Shown: piece by piece, positions 35,471 to 43,411 of the stretch
How the letters are laid out: every line of letters starts with the position of its first letter
Numbering within the stretch: the first letter of the stretch is position 1
Origin: Lacibacter sediminis
Lineage (GTDB): Bacteria > Bacteroidota > Bacteroidia > Chitinophagales > Chitinophagaceae
Length of the DNA stretch: 64,000 nucleotides
NCBI RefSeq assembly: GCF_014168535.1
Contig: NZ_CP060007.1
Location: forward strand, 310,001-374,000
Direction: 5' to 3'
Notes under the pieces: model-generated
Seen by the model: only the letters and a program-made list of their open reading frames with translations
Database searches by the model: none
Told to the model about the DNA's origin: nothing
Position numbers and translations under genes: made by a program

Positions 35471-35567
35471 GCCGGCAAGTTTACAGGAAGGTAGGAAAAT
35501 GCGGGTAGAGAATTGATAAGAATTTCGTCTACGATAGTACAAACGTAGTGCTTGTGATAAACAGGTG

Positions 35568-35942
35568 TTAATTGATTTTGTAATATTTAACCGATTGTGT
35601 TCGGGGTATAAACACAGCTATTAATTTTTGCTTTATAGACAATGGTTCCAGGTCACCGTTTAGATATTTTAAACGGCACAGCATCATGCCAATTGTTTTC
35701 TGGAAGATTATAATGCAAATGAATCTGTATAGGAATAGTATAAAAAAGATTAAAAAGTAACTGGTGTAAGTATTAGAGCCTATTAATCCTAAGATGATTT
35801 CTTTTGGTATAATTATATAAATAGAAAAAACTATAAAAATTTCAACAGCAAAGTCAATTAAACTGGCCAGTAATCTTTGAAAATAAGAAGCCTCTGTTTC
35901 AGAATTTTGTATGTCAGAGAATATTGAATCGGTGTTCTCCAT
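35568..35942 (-). CDS. RDD family membrane protein
   Basis: The ATG at 35942 gives 124 residues. The RDD-type start (SYFQRLLASLIDFAVEIF, containing R and D in the first helix) is followed by a second helix IIIPKEIILGL and a third (TSYFLIFFILFLYRFICIII), then FQKTIGMMLCRLKYLN, the family's KTxGK-like loop. RDD proteins are small, with no agreed function; ion transport has been suggested. The sequence is A+T-rich and an unusual hairpin pair lies just upstream, so the gene may be a recent arrival. Confidence 0.8.
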   Translation of the reverse strand: MENTDSIFSDIQNSETEASYFQRLLASLIDFAVEIFIVFSIYIIIPKEIILGLIGSNTYTSYFLIFFILFLYRFICIIIFQKTIGMMLCRLKYLNGDLEPLSIKQKLIAVFIPRTQSVKYYKIN

Positions 35943-35990
35943 TGGAATTATTTTCGATTTTTTAAAGATAGGAAATGTATCCGGTCCGCC

Positions 35991-36080
35991 GTCGTTTGGT
36001 GTTTTCACCAACGACACATGCACATAGCCGGGTTTTATTTGTTATAATTTATGCGGTTGGTCGGGAGACGCAACCTCGGC
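35991..36080. repeat. Pair of imperfect hairpins with single-base bulges
   Basis: First hairpin, 35991-36015: GTCGTTTGGTG/CACCAACGAC with loop TTTT; one T is unpaired in an otherwise complete stem. Second hairpin, 36055-36075: GGTTGGTC/GACGCAACC with loop GGGA and one bulged G. A GCCG at 36027 and CGGC at 36077 could enclose the second hairpin. The element fills the gap between the RDD gene and the endonuclease-like gene. Bulged stems of this sort are seen at recombination sites such as attC and in REP-like elements; neither identity is shown. Confidence 0.5.
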
Positions 36081-36117
36081 GTGTTTTTTTCGATGATATC
36101 CAAGAGCGGTGAAAATC

Positions 36118-36831
36118 TTAAATATTGAAACTGATAATTAGCGGAGTATGGTCGCTATGAGTTATCCAGTTTTCATATGACCCGATCTCGAAGCTTTCCA
36201 CTTTGTTATAAAGGTCTTCAGAAGCAAAACAATAATCGATATGATAAGGTTTTTCCTTTTTTCGTTGCAGGTAAAAAGTTGGATGACTTTCTTTTCCCTG
36301 TTCCTGTTTTTGATACTTATGATAAACGCTGTGGATGTTCTTTTCGGTTAACTTATCAACCACTGCTGAATGATTGCCAATTCTTTTTGGCCTGTCCCAG
36401 ATTTTGTTGCTGTTGAAATCGCCAGTTAATATGGTTGGCCCACTGCTTAATAGTTGGTCATAATGCTTGATTGCTTTCCAAATTTGCTCTACGTATTGTC
36501 CATCCGGGTCGTTGCGGTTGTTCGCCCAAATGGCGAAAAGTGTAAAATCAAGTTGGCCGCCAGTAACAGATATTGGCGAAATAATCTTTATATCAGCGTT
36601 ATGCTGGTCAAGAAGTTTCAACTTATAATTGTTGAAAGAGAAAATACCAAGCCCTTTGTGTTTATTGTCGCCAAACCAGAGTATGTTGTTAGGCTTTATG
36701 GTTGTAGTATCGAAAGATATTTTGTCGGGATGCTCACATTCCGGAATAACTAAAATGTCTGGTTGTTCAAGCAAAATGACGTTTGCTTTTTTTCTAAAAG
36801 CTCCTTGACAATTCCAGGTTATTAATCTCAT
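36118..36831 (-). CDS. Endonuclease/exonuclease/phosphatase (EEP) family protein
   Basis: A 237-residue protein with the whole EEP active site: LITWNCQGAFR (Asn), ILVIPECEHPDK (catalytic Glu), TILTGDFNSNKIWD (Asp/Asn), and the terminal HSDHTPLIISF with the catalytic Asp-His pair. The family fold hydrolyses phosphodiesters in DNA, RNA or inositol lipids. There is no signal peptide, so a nucleic acid substrate in the cytoplasm is plausible. The promoter-like TAAACTTTTG just upstream supports the start. Low G+C by eye. Confidence 0.88.
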   Translation of the reverse strand: MRLITWNCQGAFRKKANVILLEQPDILVIPECEHPDKISFDTTTIKPNNILWFGDNKHKGLGIFSFNNYKLKLLDQHNADIKIISPISVTGGQLDFTLFAIWANNRNDPDGQYVEQIWKAIKHYDQLLSSGPTILTGDFNSNKIWDRPKRIGNHSAVVDKLTEKNIHSVYHKYQKQEQGKESHPTFYLQRKKEKPYHIDYCFASEDLYNKVESFEIGSYENWITHSDHTPLIISFNI

Positions 36832-36893
36832 GCAAAAGTTTAGTATAGTTTTTTTGAATCAGCAAGCGCATTTTTCTATGTCATTTTTGTAAT

Positions 36894-37217
36894 CTATGCT
36901 CTTGCACATATTATACAACTCAAAGCATCTAGTTGGGAACCCCAATAAGCAAAAGTTATAGTTAATATAAATAGAAGAATAAAGAATCGAACATTCTTCT
37001 GCTTGAATAAAACAATGAGGCTAAAGATTAGGAAACAGAATGAGATCAAATAATACGACATGCTAATAAGATCACCTGTACTGCTGTGTTTGTTGTTAGC
37101 CGTTTGTGCAACAGGGATTAGAAGAGAATATGCAAAATAACCTACTCCTATAAGAGCTAACAAAAGCAGTTCTTTTCCTCTTATTGTTTTACTAAATCTT
37201 TTAAGGGTCAAGGACAT
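36894..37217 (-). CDS. Small membrane protein of unknown function
   Basis: The ATG at 37217 gives 107 residues with three hydrophobic helices (residues about 17-34, 49-66 and 71-91) and a short tail with two Cys (SCIICARA). The longer ORF runs back into the response-regulator gene and is rejected. No family is recognised. It is A+T-rich like the two genes before it. Confidence 0.6.
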   Translation of the reverse strand: MSLTLKRFSKTIRGKELLLLALIGVGYFAYSLLIPVAQTANNKHSSTGDLISMSYYLISFCFLIFSLIVLFKQKNVRFFILLFILTITFAYWGSQLDALSCIICARA

Positions 37218-37269
37218 GATATTAAGGATATGCTTACTAGGGTATAGAGATAAAAGACAAGTCAAAGTT

Positions 37270-37983
37270 TCACTCCCCCTCCACAAACCGATACCCAACC
37301 CCTCTTGCCGAATGGAAATAAACCGGGTTACGGCTGTCTTCTTCAAAATACTTACGGAAGTTGAGGATGAAGTTGTCGATAGTACGAGTAGTAGGATACA
37401 CGTTGTAACCCCAAACGACCTGCAGAATTTTTTCACGGGTTACTACCTCGTTCTTGTTTTCAATTAACAGGTGCAGGAGCATACTTTCTTTTTTGCTCAG
37501 TTGTATTTTTTCGCCTTTAAAGTTGACGGCTTCCTGCGCTTTAAAATCGATATTGTTATTACCAAAGCTGTAGCTTTCGCCAATGCTGTCTTTGTCCTGT
37601 ATCTTTTTATTTTTCTCGATGAGCTTCTCCACACGCAGCAACAACTCTTCGAGGTTAAACGGTTTGGTAAGATAATCATCGGCCCCTTTCTTTAAACCCA
37701 GCACACGGTCATGTGATGTATTCTTGGCACTCAACATCAGGATCGGCACTTCGTTCTTACGGATGCGGATACTTTCTGTAGCACTGATGCCGTCCATTTC
37801 CGGCATCATCACATCCATAATGATGAGATCGAAATATTCATTCTCCACTGCTTTGAGAGCAGCCACACCATCACCGGCCGTGGTTACTTCGTAACCTTCC
37901 AGTTCAAGATTTAATTTCAAAGCATCAAGTAAATGCTCTTCATCTTCCACCAGTAAAATAGATGCTTTGTTTGTGGCCGACAT
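37270..37983 (-). CDS. OmpR-family response regulator
   Basis: A 237-residue two-domain regulator. Receiver domain residues 1-125: acidic pair Glu13/Asp14 in LLVEDEEHL, phospho-acceptor Asp57 in LIIMDVMMPEMDG, and the Lys in DDYLTKPFNLEEL. The C-terminal winged-helix (about residues 140-237) ends ARGVGYRFVEGE, typical of OmpR/PhoB. It is encoded 11 nt after the histidine kinase gene on the same strand, so the two form a two-component pair. Targets unknown. Confidence 0.95.
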   Translation of the reverse strand: MSATNKASILLVEDEEHLLDALKLNLELEGYEVTTAGDGVAALKAVENEYFDLIIMDVMMPEMDGISATESIRIRKNEVPILMLSAKNTSHDRVLGLKKGADDYLTKPFNLEELLLRVEKLIEKNKKIQDKDSIGESYSFGNNNIDFKAQEAVNFKGEKIQLSKKESMLLHLLIENKNEVVTREKILQVVWGYNVYPTTRTIDNFILNFRKYFEEDSRNPVYFHSARGVGYRFVEGE

Positions 37984-37994
37984 GTGTGTAGTGT

Positions 37995-38966
37995 TTAAAA
38001 CTGAATTACAAAAATACTTCCACGTGGGGTATTGTTCATCACAAATATGTCACCATTGTGATCGGTAATGATCTTACGGGTAAGGTATAAACCAAGCCCA
38101 GTGCCTTTTGCTTTGCGTGTGTTTTCGTTACCGCTGCGATAAAACTTTTCAAATATCTTCTGCTTCTCTTCGTCGGGAACACCCATACCTTCATCGCTTA
38201 CTTTGATCTGGGTGGTGTCGTTATCATCCATCAGGTCGATATACACCGGGCTTTCCTTTGGTGCATACTTCAGTGCGTTGTCGATCAAATTACTCAGTGC
38301 GATCTGGATCAGCAATTCGTCACCTTCAATGTAAAGGTCTTTATCGGCGCTGGCTTCGATCCGTCGGTTGGGGTAGCGGTTTTTGTAATCACTCACCACG
38401 GTTTCCACCACATCGGCCAGGTTTACTTCTTCATGCTCACGCTGGAAATTCTTTTCTTCCATTTGCGAAGCAAGAAGAATATTATTGGTGAGAATGTTCA
38501 GTCGGTTGGTTTCGCTCAAGGCACTCAATAGGAGTTTTTGCTGCTGCACTTCATCGAGCTTTCGACGCAACACGGTTTCAATGCTGAGTCGTGTGGTAGC
38601 GATAGGTGTTTTCAACTCATGCGTAATGGCCATCATAAAATTTTGCTGCAGGGCAGATACTTCAATTTGTTTGCGGATGGAGCGATACACAAATACCGCA
38701 CCCGCAAGGATCAATGCAAGAAAGGTAATGCCTTCGCCAATGTATTTTGCAGATTGTCGTTTCTGAAACAGCAGCGTTTCATCACGCAGCAAATCGTATT
38801 GCGGATCGTCGAGTTTTAATTGGGCCAGTTTCAAGGCAGTCATATCAGCACTTTGGCGCTCAAGTGAAATAAACCACCACACCAATGCTGCTACTACATA
38901 AATAAGAAGGATCCAGAACCAGAAGGAGAAATTGCGGAAACTATATACTTTGTTGGTATAAGCCAT
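37995..38966 (-). CDS. Sensor histidine kinase
   Basis: A 323-residue membrane kinase with two transmembrane helices (residues about 15-34 and 77-95) bracketing a 40-residue periplasmic loop, too small for a large sensor domain. The H-box has His116 in MAITHELKTPIATTRL; the N-box is NLIDNALKYAPK; G-boxes are DEGMGVPDEE and GTGLGLYLTRKI. Its start overlaps the gldH stop as TAATG, so translation is coupled to the lipoprotein. The response regulator follows directly. Stimulus unknown; the GldH link suggests an envelope or motility cue. Confidence 0.94.
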   Translation of the reverse strand: MAYTNKVYSFRNFSFWFWILLIYVVAALVWWFISLERQSADMTALKLAQLKLDDPQYDLLRDETLLFQKRQSAKYIGEGITFLALILAGAVFVYRSIRKQIEVSALQQNFMMAITHELKTPIATTRLSIETVLRRKLDEVQQQKLLLSALSETNRLNILTNNILLASQMEEKNFQREHEEVNLADVVETVVSDYKNRYPNRRIEASADKDLYIEGDELLIQIALSNLIDNALKYAPKESPVYIDLMDDNDTTQIKVSDEGMGVPDEEKQKIFEKFYRSGNENTRKAKGTGLGLYLTRKIITDHNGDIFVMNNTPRGSIFVIQF

Positions 38967-39469
38967 TATGATTTTGCTTTTTCGATACGCACACCGGCAT
39001 TCATAACATGTAACAACGGATTATCACGCATTGTTTGCTGTAACCGAATGCTATAATTGCCCTGCTTGGTAAACCTGATATTGTTGAACAGGGGATAACG
39101 CACTTCCCAGATATCGCTCATGCCCGTACCGATCCATTTACCTTCCTGGTCTTGCAGGGTTAATTCAAAGCGTTCTTTTTGAAAAGTACTGTCGCCGGGT
39201 TGACGGGTAGAAAGAAAGAGCCAGATGTTTTTATAGGCATAAGCATCTGTATGACGCAACGTAACCAATACATTATAGGTTGAAACCGTATCGGTAATGT
39301 TAAACACAACTTCCGGTTGAAAATCATAAGCCCATTTGTGTTTTGGTATCTCTGCATTTTTTTCAAATGCATCGATTGAACTGCAACTGCTCAGTAACAC
39401 AGAAGAAAGAATAGTTGAACCGATGAGGAGAGAATTTGCAAGAGTATGTAAGCGCTGCAATGGTTTCAA
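38966..39469 (-). CDS. gldH: Gliding motility lipoprotein GldH
   Basis: GldH is an outer membrane or periplasmic lipoprotein of the Bacteroidota gliding/type IX secretion set. The mature protein has ITDTVSTYNVLVTLRHTDAY, NIWLFLSTRQPGDSTF and ISDIWEVRYPL-like strands typical of the family, after a lipoprotein signal ending SSVLLSSC. The ORF extends upstream to a TTG at 39532, but a perfect -7 box lies between, so the TTG at 39469 (or 39460) is the likely start; there is no ATG. The stop overlaps the kinase ATG. Other gld genes are not nearby. Confidence 0.85.
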   Translation of the reverse strand: MKPLQRLHTLANSLLIGSTILSSVLLSSCSSIDAFEKNAEIPKHKWAYDFQPEVVFNITDTVSTYNVLVTLRHTDAYAYKNIWLFLSTRQPGDSTFQKERFELTLQDQEGKWIGTGMSDIWEVRYPLFNNIRFTKQGNYSIRLQQTMRDNPLLHVMNAGVRIEKAKS

Positions 39470-39483
39470 GCGAAATGTTTTTA

Positions 39484-39491
39484 CAAATGTA
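39484..39491 (-). promoter_or_regulatory. -7 promoter box for the gldH-kinase-regulator operon
   Basis: Minus-strand TACATTTG, a perfect TAnnTTTG, about 15 nt before the TTG at 39469. It lies downstream of the first in-frame start and so sets the start of gldH. Confidence 0.55.
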
Positions 39492-39528
39492 AATACCTTA
39501 AAAAAGAAAATCGAAAAAAGTACAAAAC

Positions 39529-39600
39529 CCAAAACCTAGTATCAAAATCCAAAACCCAGGAACCAATATCCAAAATCCCAATTCCCAATTCCTGAATTGT
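39529..39600. repeat. Low-complexity AATTCCCAAT-type dispersed repeat
   Basis: A run of short variants of CCAAAATCC, CCCAATTCC and CCAATATCC, ending CCTGAATTG, in the gap between gldH and yicC. Similar strings occur on the other strand at 42141-42180 and, in frame, inside icmF at about 60349-60400. Confidence 0.6.
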
Positions 39601-39626
39601 CTTTTATACAGTATAGATAAGTTTAA

Positions 39627-40505
39627 TTACAGGATGTTCAGCACCTGTTCTTTGGCTTTTTCCAATTCGTCTTTCATGAGTACTACCAGCTTCTGGATAC
39701 CGGAGTCGTAGGCTTTGGCGCCTGTGGTATTAATTTCACGGCCAATTTCCTGTAACACAAAACCAAGCTTCTTTCCTTTTGATTCTTCACCTTCTTTCAG
39801 GATGTTGAGGAAATAGTCGCAATGGTTGCGCAAACGCACCTGCTCTTCACTGATGTCGATCTTTTCAATGTAGTAGATCATTTCCTGCTCCAACCTGTTC
39901 ACGTCATAGTTCTCTTTACCAACCTGCTCTTCCATTTTTCGGCGGAGCTCTTCTTTCATTTTATGTTGACGAAGGGGCTCGAGCTCAGAAATTTTTTCCT
40001 GGTAGGCGAGTATATTATTAATACGTTCGATGAGATCTTTTTCCAAGGCGGCACCTTCAAGCAGGCGATGTTTGTTAATCGCATCAATGGCATTTTGCAG
40101 CGTTTGCTTAAACTGTCCGTATTGATCTTCACTTAAAATATCGGTGTTGGGAACTACCACATCGGGCAAACGTAACATTGCAGCCAGTACATATTCACTC
40201 AGCCCGATATTTAAATCATCAGCTACTTCTTTCAATGGCTGAAAATAAGCTTTGGCCATTTCCTTATTAATGGTGATGGCGCCATTGCCTCCGTTTTGCT
40301 TTAAGAGAATATTGCAATCAATCGTGCCACGCATCAGTTGCTCCGATAACATTGTACGTATCGCAAACTCATACGGCTTTAATAATGGAGTGATTTTTAA
40401 ATTGAGTTCAAACTGTTTTCCGTTGAGAGATTTTATTTCAACCAGGAATGTTTTATCGCCGGCGGCCTCTTCGGTTCTTCCAAAACCGGTCATTGATTTA
40501 AGCAT
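39627..40505 (-). CDS. YicC/YloC family endoribonuclease
   Basis: A 292-residue protein with the family start MLKSMTGFGRTE, then VEIKSLNGKQFELNLK, LEKDLIERINNIL and the C-terminal signature MRRK-type stretch ending GKKLGFVLQEIGREINTTGAKAYD (quoted in part only). YicC-type proteins are stress-related endoribonucleases, some acting with PNPase. The gene stands alone, with an AT-rich non-coding gap of over 600 nt upstream. Confidence 0.93.
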   Translation of the reverse strand: MLKSMTGFGRTEEAAGDKTFLVEIKSLNGKQFELNLKITPLLKPYEFAIRTMLSEQLMRGTIDCNILLKQNGGNGAITINKEMAKAYFQPLKEVADDLNIGLSEYVLAAMLRLPDVVVPNTDILSEDQYGQFKQTLQNAIDAINKHRLLEGAALEKDLIERINNILAYQEKISELEPLRQHKMKEELRRKMEEQVGKENYDVNRLEQEMIYYIEKIDISEEQVRLRNHCDYFLNILKEGEESKGKKLGFVLQEIGREINTTGAKAYDSGIQKLVVLMKDELEKAKEQVLNIL

Positions 40506-40642
40506 AGCTTATTTTTAAGCAATGTAAAGAATTTCGTTTGTTCGGGGTGATTTAATTAAAACAAGCTGATGTAGTAGTATAACGACAGGAATAATCTTTT
40601 GCAGTTTGTGGTGTAATAAAAAATGTAAGTGAGTGAAAACTA

Positions 40643-40668
40643 AAAAGCCCGGAAGACACCGAGCTTTT
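40643..40668. terminator. Terminator-like hairpin in the yicC-lpxD gap
   Basis: AAAAGCCCGG pairs with CCGAGCTTTT with one mismatch and a 6-nt loop. On the minus strand it is followed by TTTTTAGTTTT. No annotated gene ends here, so it would terminate an unannotated transcript. Confidence 0.45.
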
Positions 40669-40675
40669 ATGATGG

Positions 40676-40691
40676 ATGGGTTAGTAAGTAC
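40676..40691 (+). repeat. 16-nt element, copy 1 (ATGGGTTAGTAAGTAC)
   Basis: An exact 16-nt match, on the opposite strand, to 49132-49147. A small hairpin with a GGAAA/TTTCC stem follows at about 40694-40708; in both copies the hairpin sits on the same side of the element. Confidence 0.45.
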
Positions 40692-41119
40692 CAGGAAATT
40701 TCTTTCCCTGCACAATATTAAAAATAATTTCTCCGATATAAAAAATTTTTCAAAAAAATTTTATTCACATTTTGAGTTTGCGTGTGGAAAAGGGTTATGC
40801 GTTTTTGAAGCAGTTAAAGATAAAAATGAATGCAACAGTAACGATGATTTTTTATTTGATCAACAAGCGAGGCGTACTTCATAAAAAAATAATTCTTCTG
40901 AAATGCTTTGTTGGCAATAGTTTCAGCAAGTTGCAAAATCACTCGTTTTGTTTTTGCAATAATTACTGATAGATAAGTTTATGTTTTGTTGAAGATAAAA
41001 CACATCGTTTATTGGTCTTTAAAAGCAGCAAAAAATGCCAAAAAATTTTTTCAAAAAAAGTTTTCCCGAAGGGTTGTTTTTCCGGTTTGGCAGTTCTTTT
41101 TCGGATCTTTCATGGTTTG

Positions 41120-41148
41120 TTGCTGCAAACTGAAACATATTACCTTTG
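41120..41148 (+). promoter_or_regulatory. Promoter of the lpxD-like gene
   Basis: A perfect -7 box TACCTTTG at 41141-41148, with a TTG at 41120-41122 and an 18-nt spacer, as in the Bacteroidota consensus (-33 TTTG or TTG, 17-23 nt spacer). The ATG lies 14 nt after the box. It rules out the longer ORF opening at 40986. Confidence 0.65.
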
Positions 41149-41162
41149 GCAAAAATCAACGT

Positions 41163-42119
41163 ATGAAGTTTCCTTCTCCGGTTCCGGTACAATGGATTGC
41201 TGAACTGATTGGCGCAGTTGTTACAGGAAATAAAAATGGATTAGCAACAGGTATTAATGAAATACACAAAGTGGAAGAAGGCGATCTTGTGTTTGTTGAT
41301 CATCCAAAATATTATGATAAGTGTATTCATTCGGCTGCAAGTTTTATTATCATTAATAAAGAAACTGCAGTACCTGAAGGAAAAGCATTGTTGGTGTGTG
41401 AACAACCGTTTGAAGCTTATTTAAAAATTGTTCGTCACTTTCGTCCGTTTACTCCATCTGATAAATTGATCAGCGATTCTGCAACGATTGGTGAGGGAAC
41501 AGTTATTATGCCGGGTGCGTTTGTGGGTAATCATGTTACAATTGGAAGTAACTGTGTTATTCATCCGAATGTTTCTATTTATGATCATACAGTTATTGGT
41601 AACAACGTTATACTGCATGCAGGAACGGTAATTGGCAGCGATGCGTTTTATTTCAACACCAAAAAGAACCGTGATGTGTGGTATAAGAAAATGGAAAGTT
41701 GCGGCAGGGTGATCATTGAAGATGATGTAGAAATGGGATCGGGCTGTACAATTGATAAAGGTGTAACACACGATACCGTGATTGGACGTGGTACCAAGTT
41801 CGATAACCAGGTGCATATTGGTCATGATACCGTGATTGGTAAGAATTGTTTGTTTGCAGCGCAGGTGGGTGTGGCTGGTGCAGTGGAAATTAAAGACGGT
41901 GTGGTGTTATGGGGACAGGCAGGTGTAAGCAAAACATTAACCATTGGAGAAAATGCAGTTGTGTTTGCACAAAGCGGCGTGCCATCATCATTGGAGGGGA
42001 ATAAATCGTATTTCGGTACACCGGTAGATGATGCTCTGCAAAAACGAAAAGAGTTGGTGTGGGTAAAACGTATTCCTGAATTATGGGAAAAAGTAAAACG
42101 CCTTGAAGAAAAGGAATAG
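41163..42119 (+). CDS. LpxD-like UDP-3-O-acylglucosamine N-acyltransferase
   Basis: The ATG at 41163 gives 318 residues: an N-terminal LpxD domain (about residues 1-95; FPSPVPVQWIAELIGAVVTG) followed by a left-handed beta-helix of hexapeptide repeats (VIMPGAFVGNHVTIGSNCVI, SIYDHTVIGNNVILHAGTVI) and KFDNQVHIGHDTVIG with the catalytic-type His. LpxD adds the N-linked acyl chain in lipid A synthesis. The gene is alone, not with lpxA, lpxC or fabZ, and is shorter than E. coli LpxD (341), so it may be a second, divergent copy; the symbol is therefore left out. Confidence 0.85.
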   Translation: MKFPSPVPVQWIAELIGAVVTGNKNGLATGINEIHKVEEGDLVFVDHPKYYDKCIHSAASFIIINKETAVPEGKALLVCEQPFEAYLKIVRHFRPFTPSDKLISDSATIGEGTVIMPGAFVGNHVTIGSNCVIHPNVSIYDHTVIGNNVILHAGTVIGSDAFYFNTKKNRDVWYKKMESCGRVIIEDDVEMGSGCTIDKGVTHDTVIGRGTKFDNQVHIGHDTVIGKNCLFAAQVGVAGAVEIKDGVVLWGQAGVSKTLTIGENAVVFAQSGVPSSLEGNKSYFGTPVDDALQKRKELVWVKRIPELWEKVKRLEEKE

Positions 42120-42140
42120 TTGAAGAATTTTTTAGTGCTG

Positions 42141-42180
42141 AGGGAGGGAATTAGGGATTGGTAATTAGTAATTGGGATTT
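42141..42180. repeat. Low-complexity AATTGGGATT-type dispersed repeat
   Basis: Reading AGGGAGGGAATTAGGGATTG and then GTAATTAGTAATTGGGATTT; the reverse complement matches the same AAATCCCAATTAC / CCCAATTCC vocabulary seen at 39529-39600. It is in a 120-nt gap between convergent genes. Confidence 0.55.
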
Positions 42181-42238
42181 AACGACACAGAGTTTTGTAT
42201 TTACTTTTAGCGAGTCGCTTACAACTTAAAACTGGCTG

Positions 42239-43327
42239 TCAATCCTCCGGCCAATAATCATAGGGCAACTGATCAGCTAAATTTTTCCAGGCCCAGTAAC
42301 CGCTGTTGATCACTTCGTGTTGTTCATAAAAGAATCCATTCTCTGTAATTACAAATCCATTGAGCAGTTCAAGTGTTGAAAGCTGCTCTTTTGCACTTAA
42401 TGGATATTTATTAGCAATAAGGTATTCTTTTTCCATTGGCTGCAAAGTGTACACGATACGGTATTTGCCAAACAGGTTGATCTCTTTATCTACACTATCC
42501 ACTAAAACATACACAGCCGAATCATAAGGATTTTCCAAAGAACGGATCCTTGGTTTTGCGGTGATTGTGTCGTTGAAAATATGTTCGATCACAAAACCAT
42601 TATCGGCCAACGTGCTGTCGTAGTAACAACGCATAAAATGCAGTCGTGATCCCTGGTATGCTTTCTCCCTGTTCTTTAGCCAAACAGTTTTTTGTTCAGC
42701 TGTTGAATCAAGTTCAGTATAAAAAGCAACACCGGCGTAAGCGCTGAACTTGGTATTGTAATCATAAATAAATGAATCGAGCTGGTAGCTGATGCGGTAA
42801 CCCAATGCATAATTCATCACCACCACCGGTTCTTCGGCTTTTACTTTTAATACATTCCTTTTACGTGAGAAATAGAATTTGAGCACATCAGGATTTTCGA
42901 TGCTGCATTGTTTGGCAAAAGGCGTACTGCCAATAAAATAATCTGAAAGTTGTTTGCCGTATTTCGTCCAGCCATCTTTTACTTCAGTGCTGGCCTGTAT
43001 CACCACTTCTTCCAGTTTCTTTTCTTTCTTTTTTAAAATGATGTTGAGTTCATTGCTGTTATCCTGCGATGAACTGATGCGCACACTCTCTGTTTCATAA
43101 CCCGTGTAAGTAATAACAAGGTTATGCCCGCCTGCCGGTAGTTCCATTCTGAATTCGCCTTCTTTATTGGTAATGGTTCCTTTCGTGGTATTTTGACAAA
43201 GTACAGATGCGCCCTCCAGAGGAAGCCGAGTACTATCATCTACTACTTTTCCTTTAATATAGAAATATGATTGTGCTGAAACGGAGCTTGTAAGTAGAAT
43301 AAGGATAAATGAAAGGATTGTTTTCAT
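42239..43327 (-). CDS. Exported protein with carboxypeptidase-regulatory-like domain
   Basis: The ATG at 43327 gives 362 residues with signal peptide (ILLTSSVSAQ). Residues about 22-110 are a CarboxypepD_reg-like beta-sandwich (IKGKVVDDSTRLPLEGASVL, TKGTITNKEGEFRMELPAG, LVITYTGYETESVRI), as at the N-terminus of SusC proteins. The following 250 residues are beta-rich and resemble the unnamed outer membrane proteins with this N-terminal domain. It lacks a plug and barrel, so it is not a TonB receptor. Function unknown. Confidence 0.83.
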   Translation of the reverse strand: MKTILSFILILLTSSVSAQSYFYIKGKVVDDSTRLPLEGASVLCQNTTKGTITNKEGEFRMELPAGGHNLVITYTGYETESVRISSSQDNSNELNIILKKKEKKLEEVVIQASTEVKDGWTKYGKQLSDYFIGSTPFAKQCSIENPDVLKFYFSRKRNVLKVKAEEPVVVMNYALGYRISYQLDSFIYDYNTKFSAYAGVAFYTELDSTAEQKTVWLKNREKAYQGSRLHFMRCYYDSTLADNGFVIEHIFNDTITAKPRIRSLENPYDSAVYVLVDSVDKEINLFGKYRIVYTLQPMEKEYLIANKYPLSAKEQLSTLELLNGFVITENGFFYEQHEVINSGYWAWKNLADQLPYDYWPED

Positions 43328-43411
43328 ATGTGATTTTTCATTGAGATGGATAAAAATAAACAATTTTCAGGCCGTAAAGAAGTTTCGGGGAAACGGACTG
43401 CCTGATAAAAA

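Larger units (their letters stand above)
40506..41162. other. 657-nt AT-rich gap between yicC and the lpxD-like gene
   Basis: No gene is supported; several short ORFs here have no protein-like features. It holds an imperfect hairpin at 40643-40668, the 16-nt ATGGGTTAGTAAGTAC at 40676-40691, A-tracts of the form TTTTTCAAAAAAATTTT near 40745 and again near 41045 (probably bent DNA), and the promoter of the lpxD-like gene. A small non-coding RNA near 40640-40710 is possible. Confidence 0.5.

Noticed and set aside
37218..37436. N-terminal extension of the 107-residue membrane protein
   Set aside because: It overlaps the response-regulator gene in another frame; the ATG at 37217 begins the first helix.
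40633..40969. Two short plus-strand ORFs in the yicC-lpxD gap
   Set aside because: They are A+T-driven open frames in low-complexity sequence with no signal or domain.
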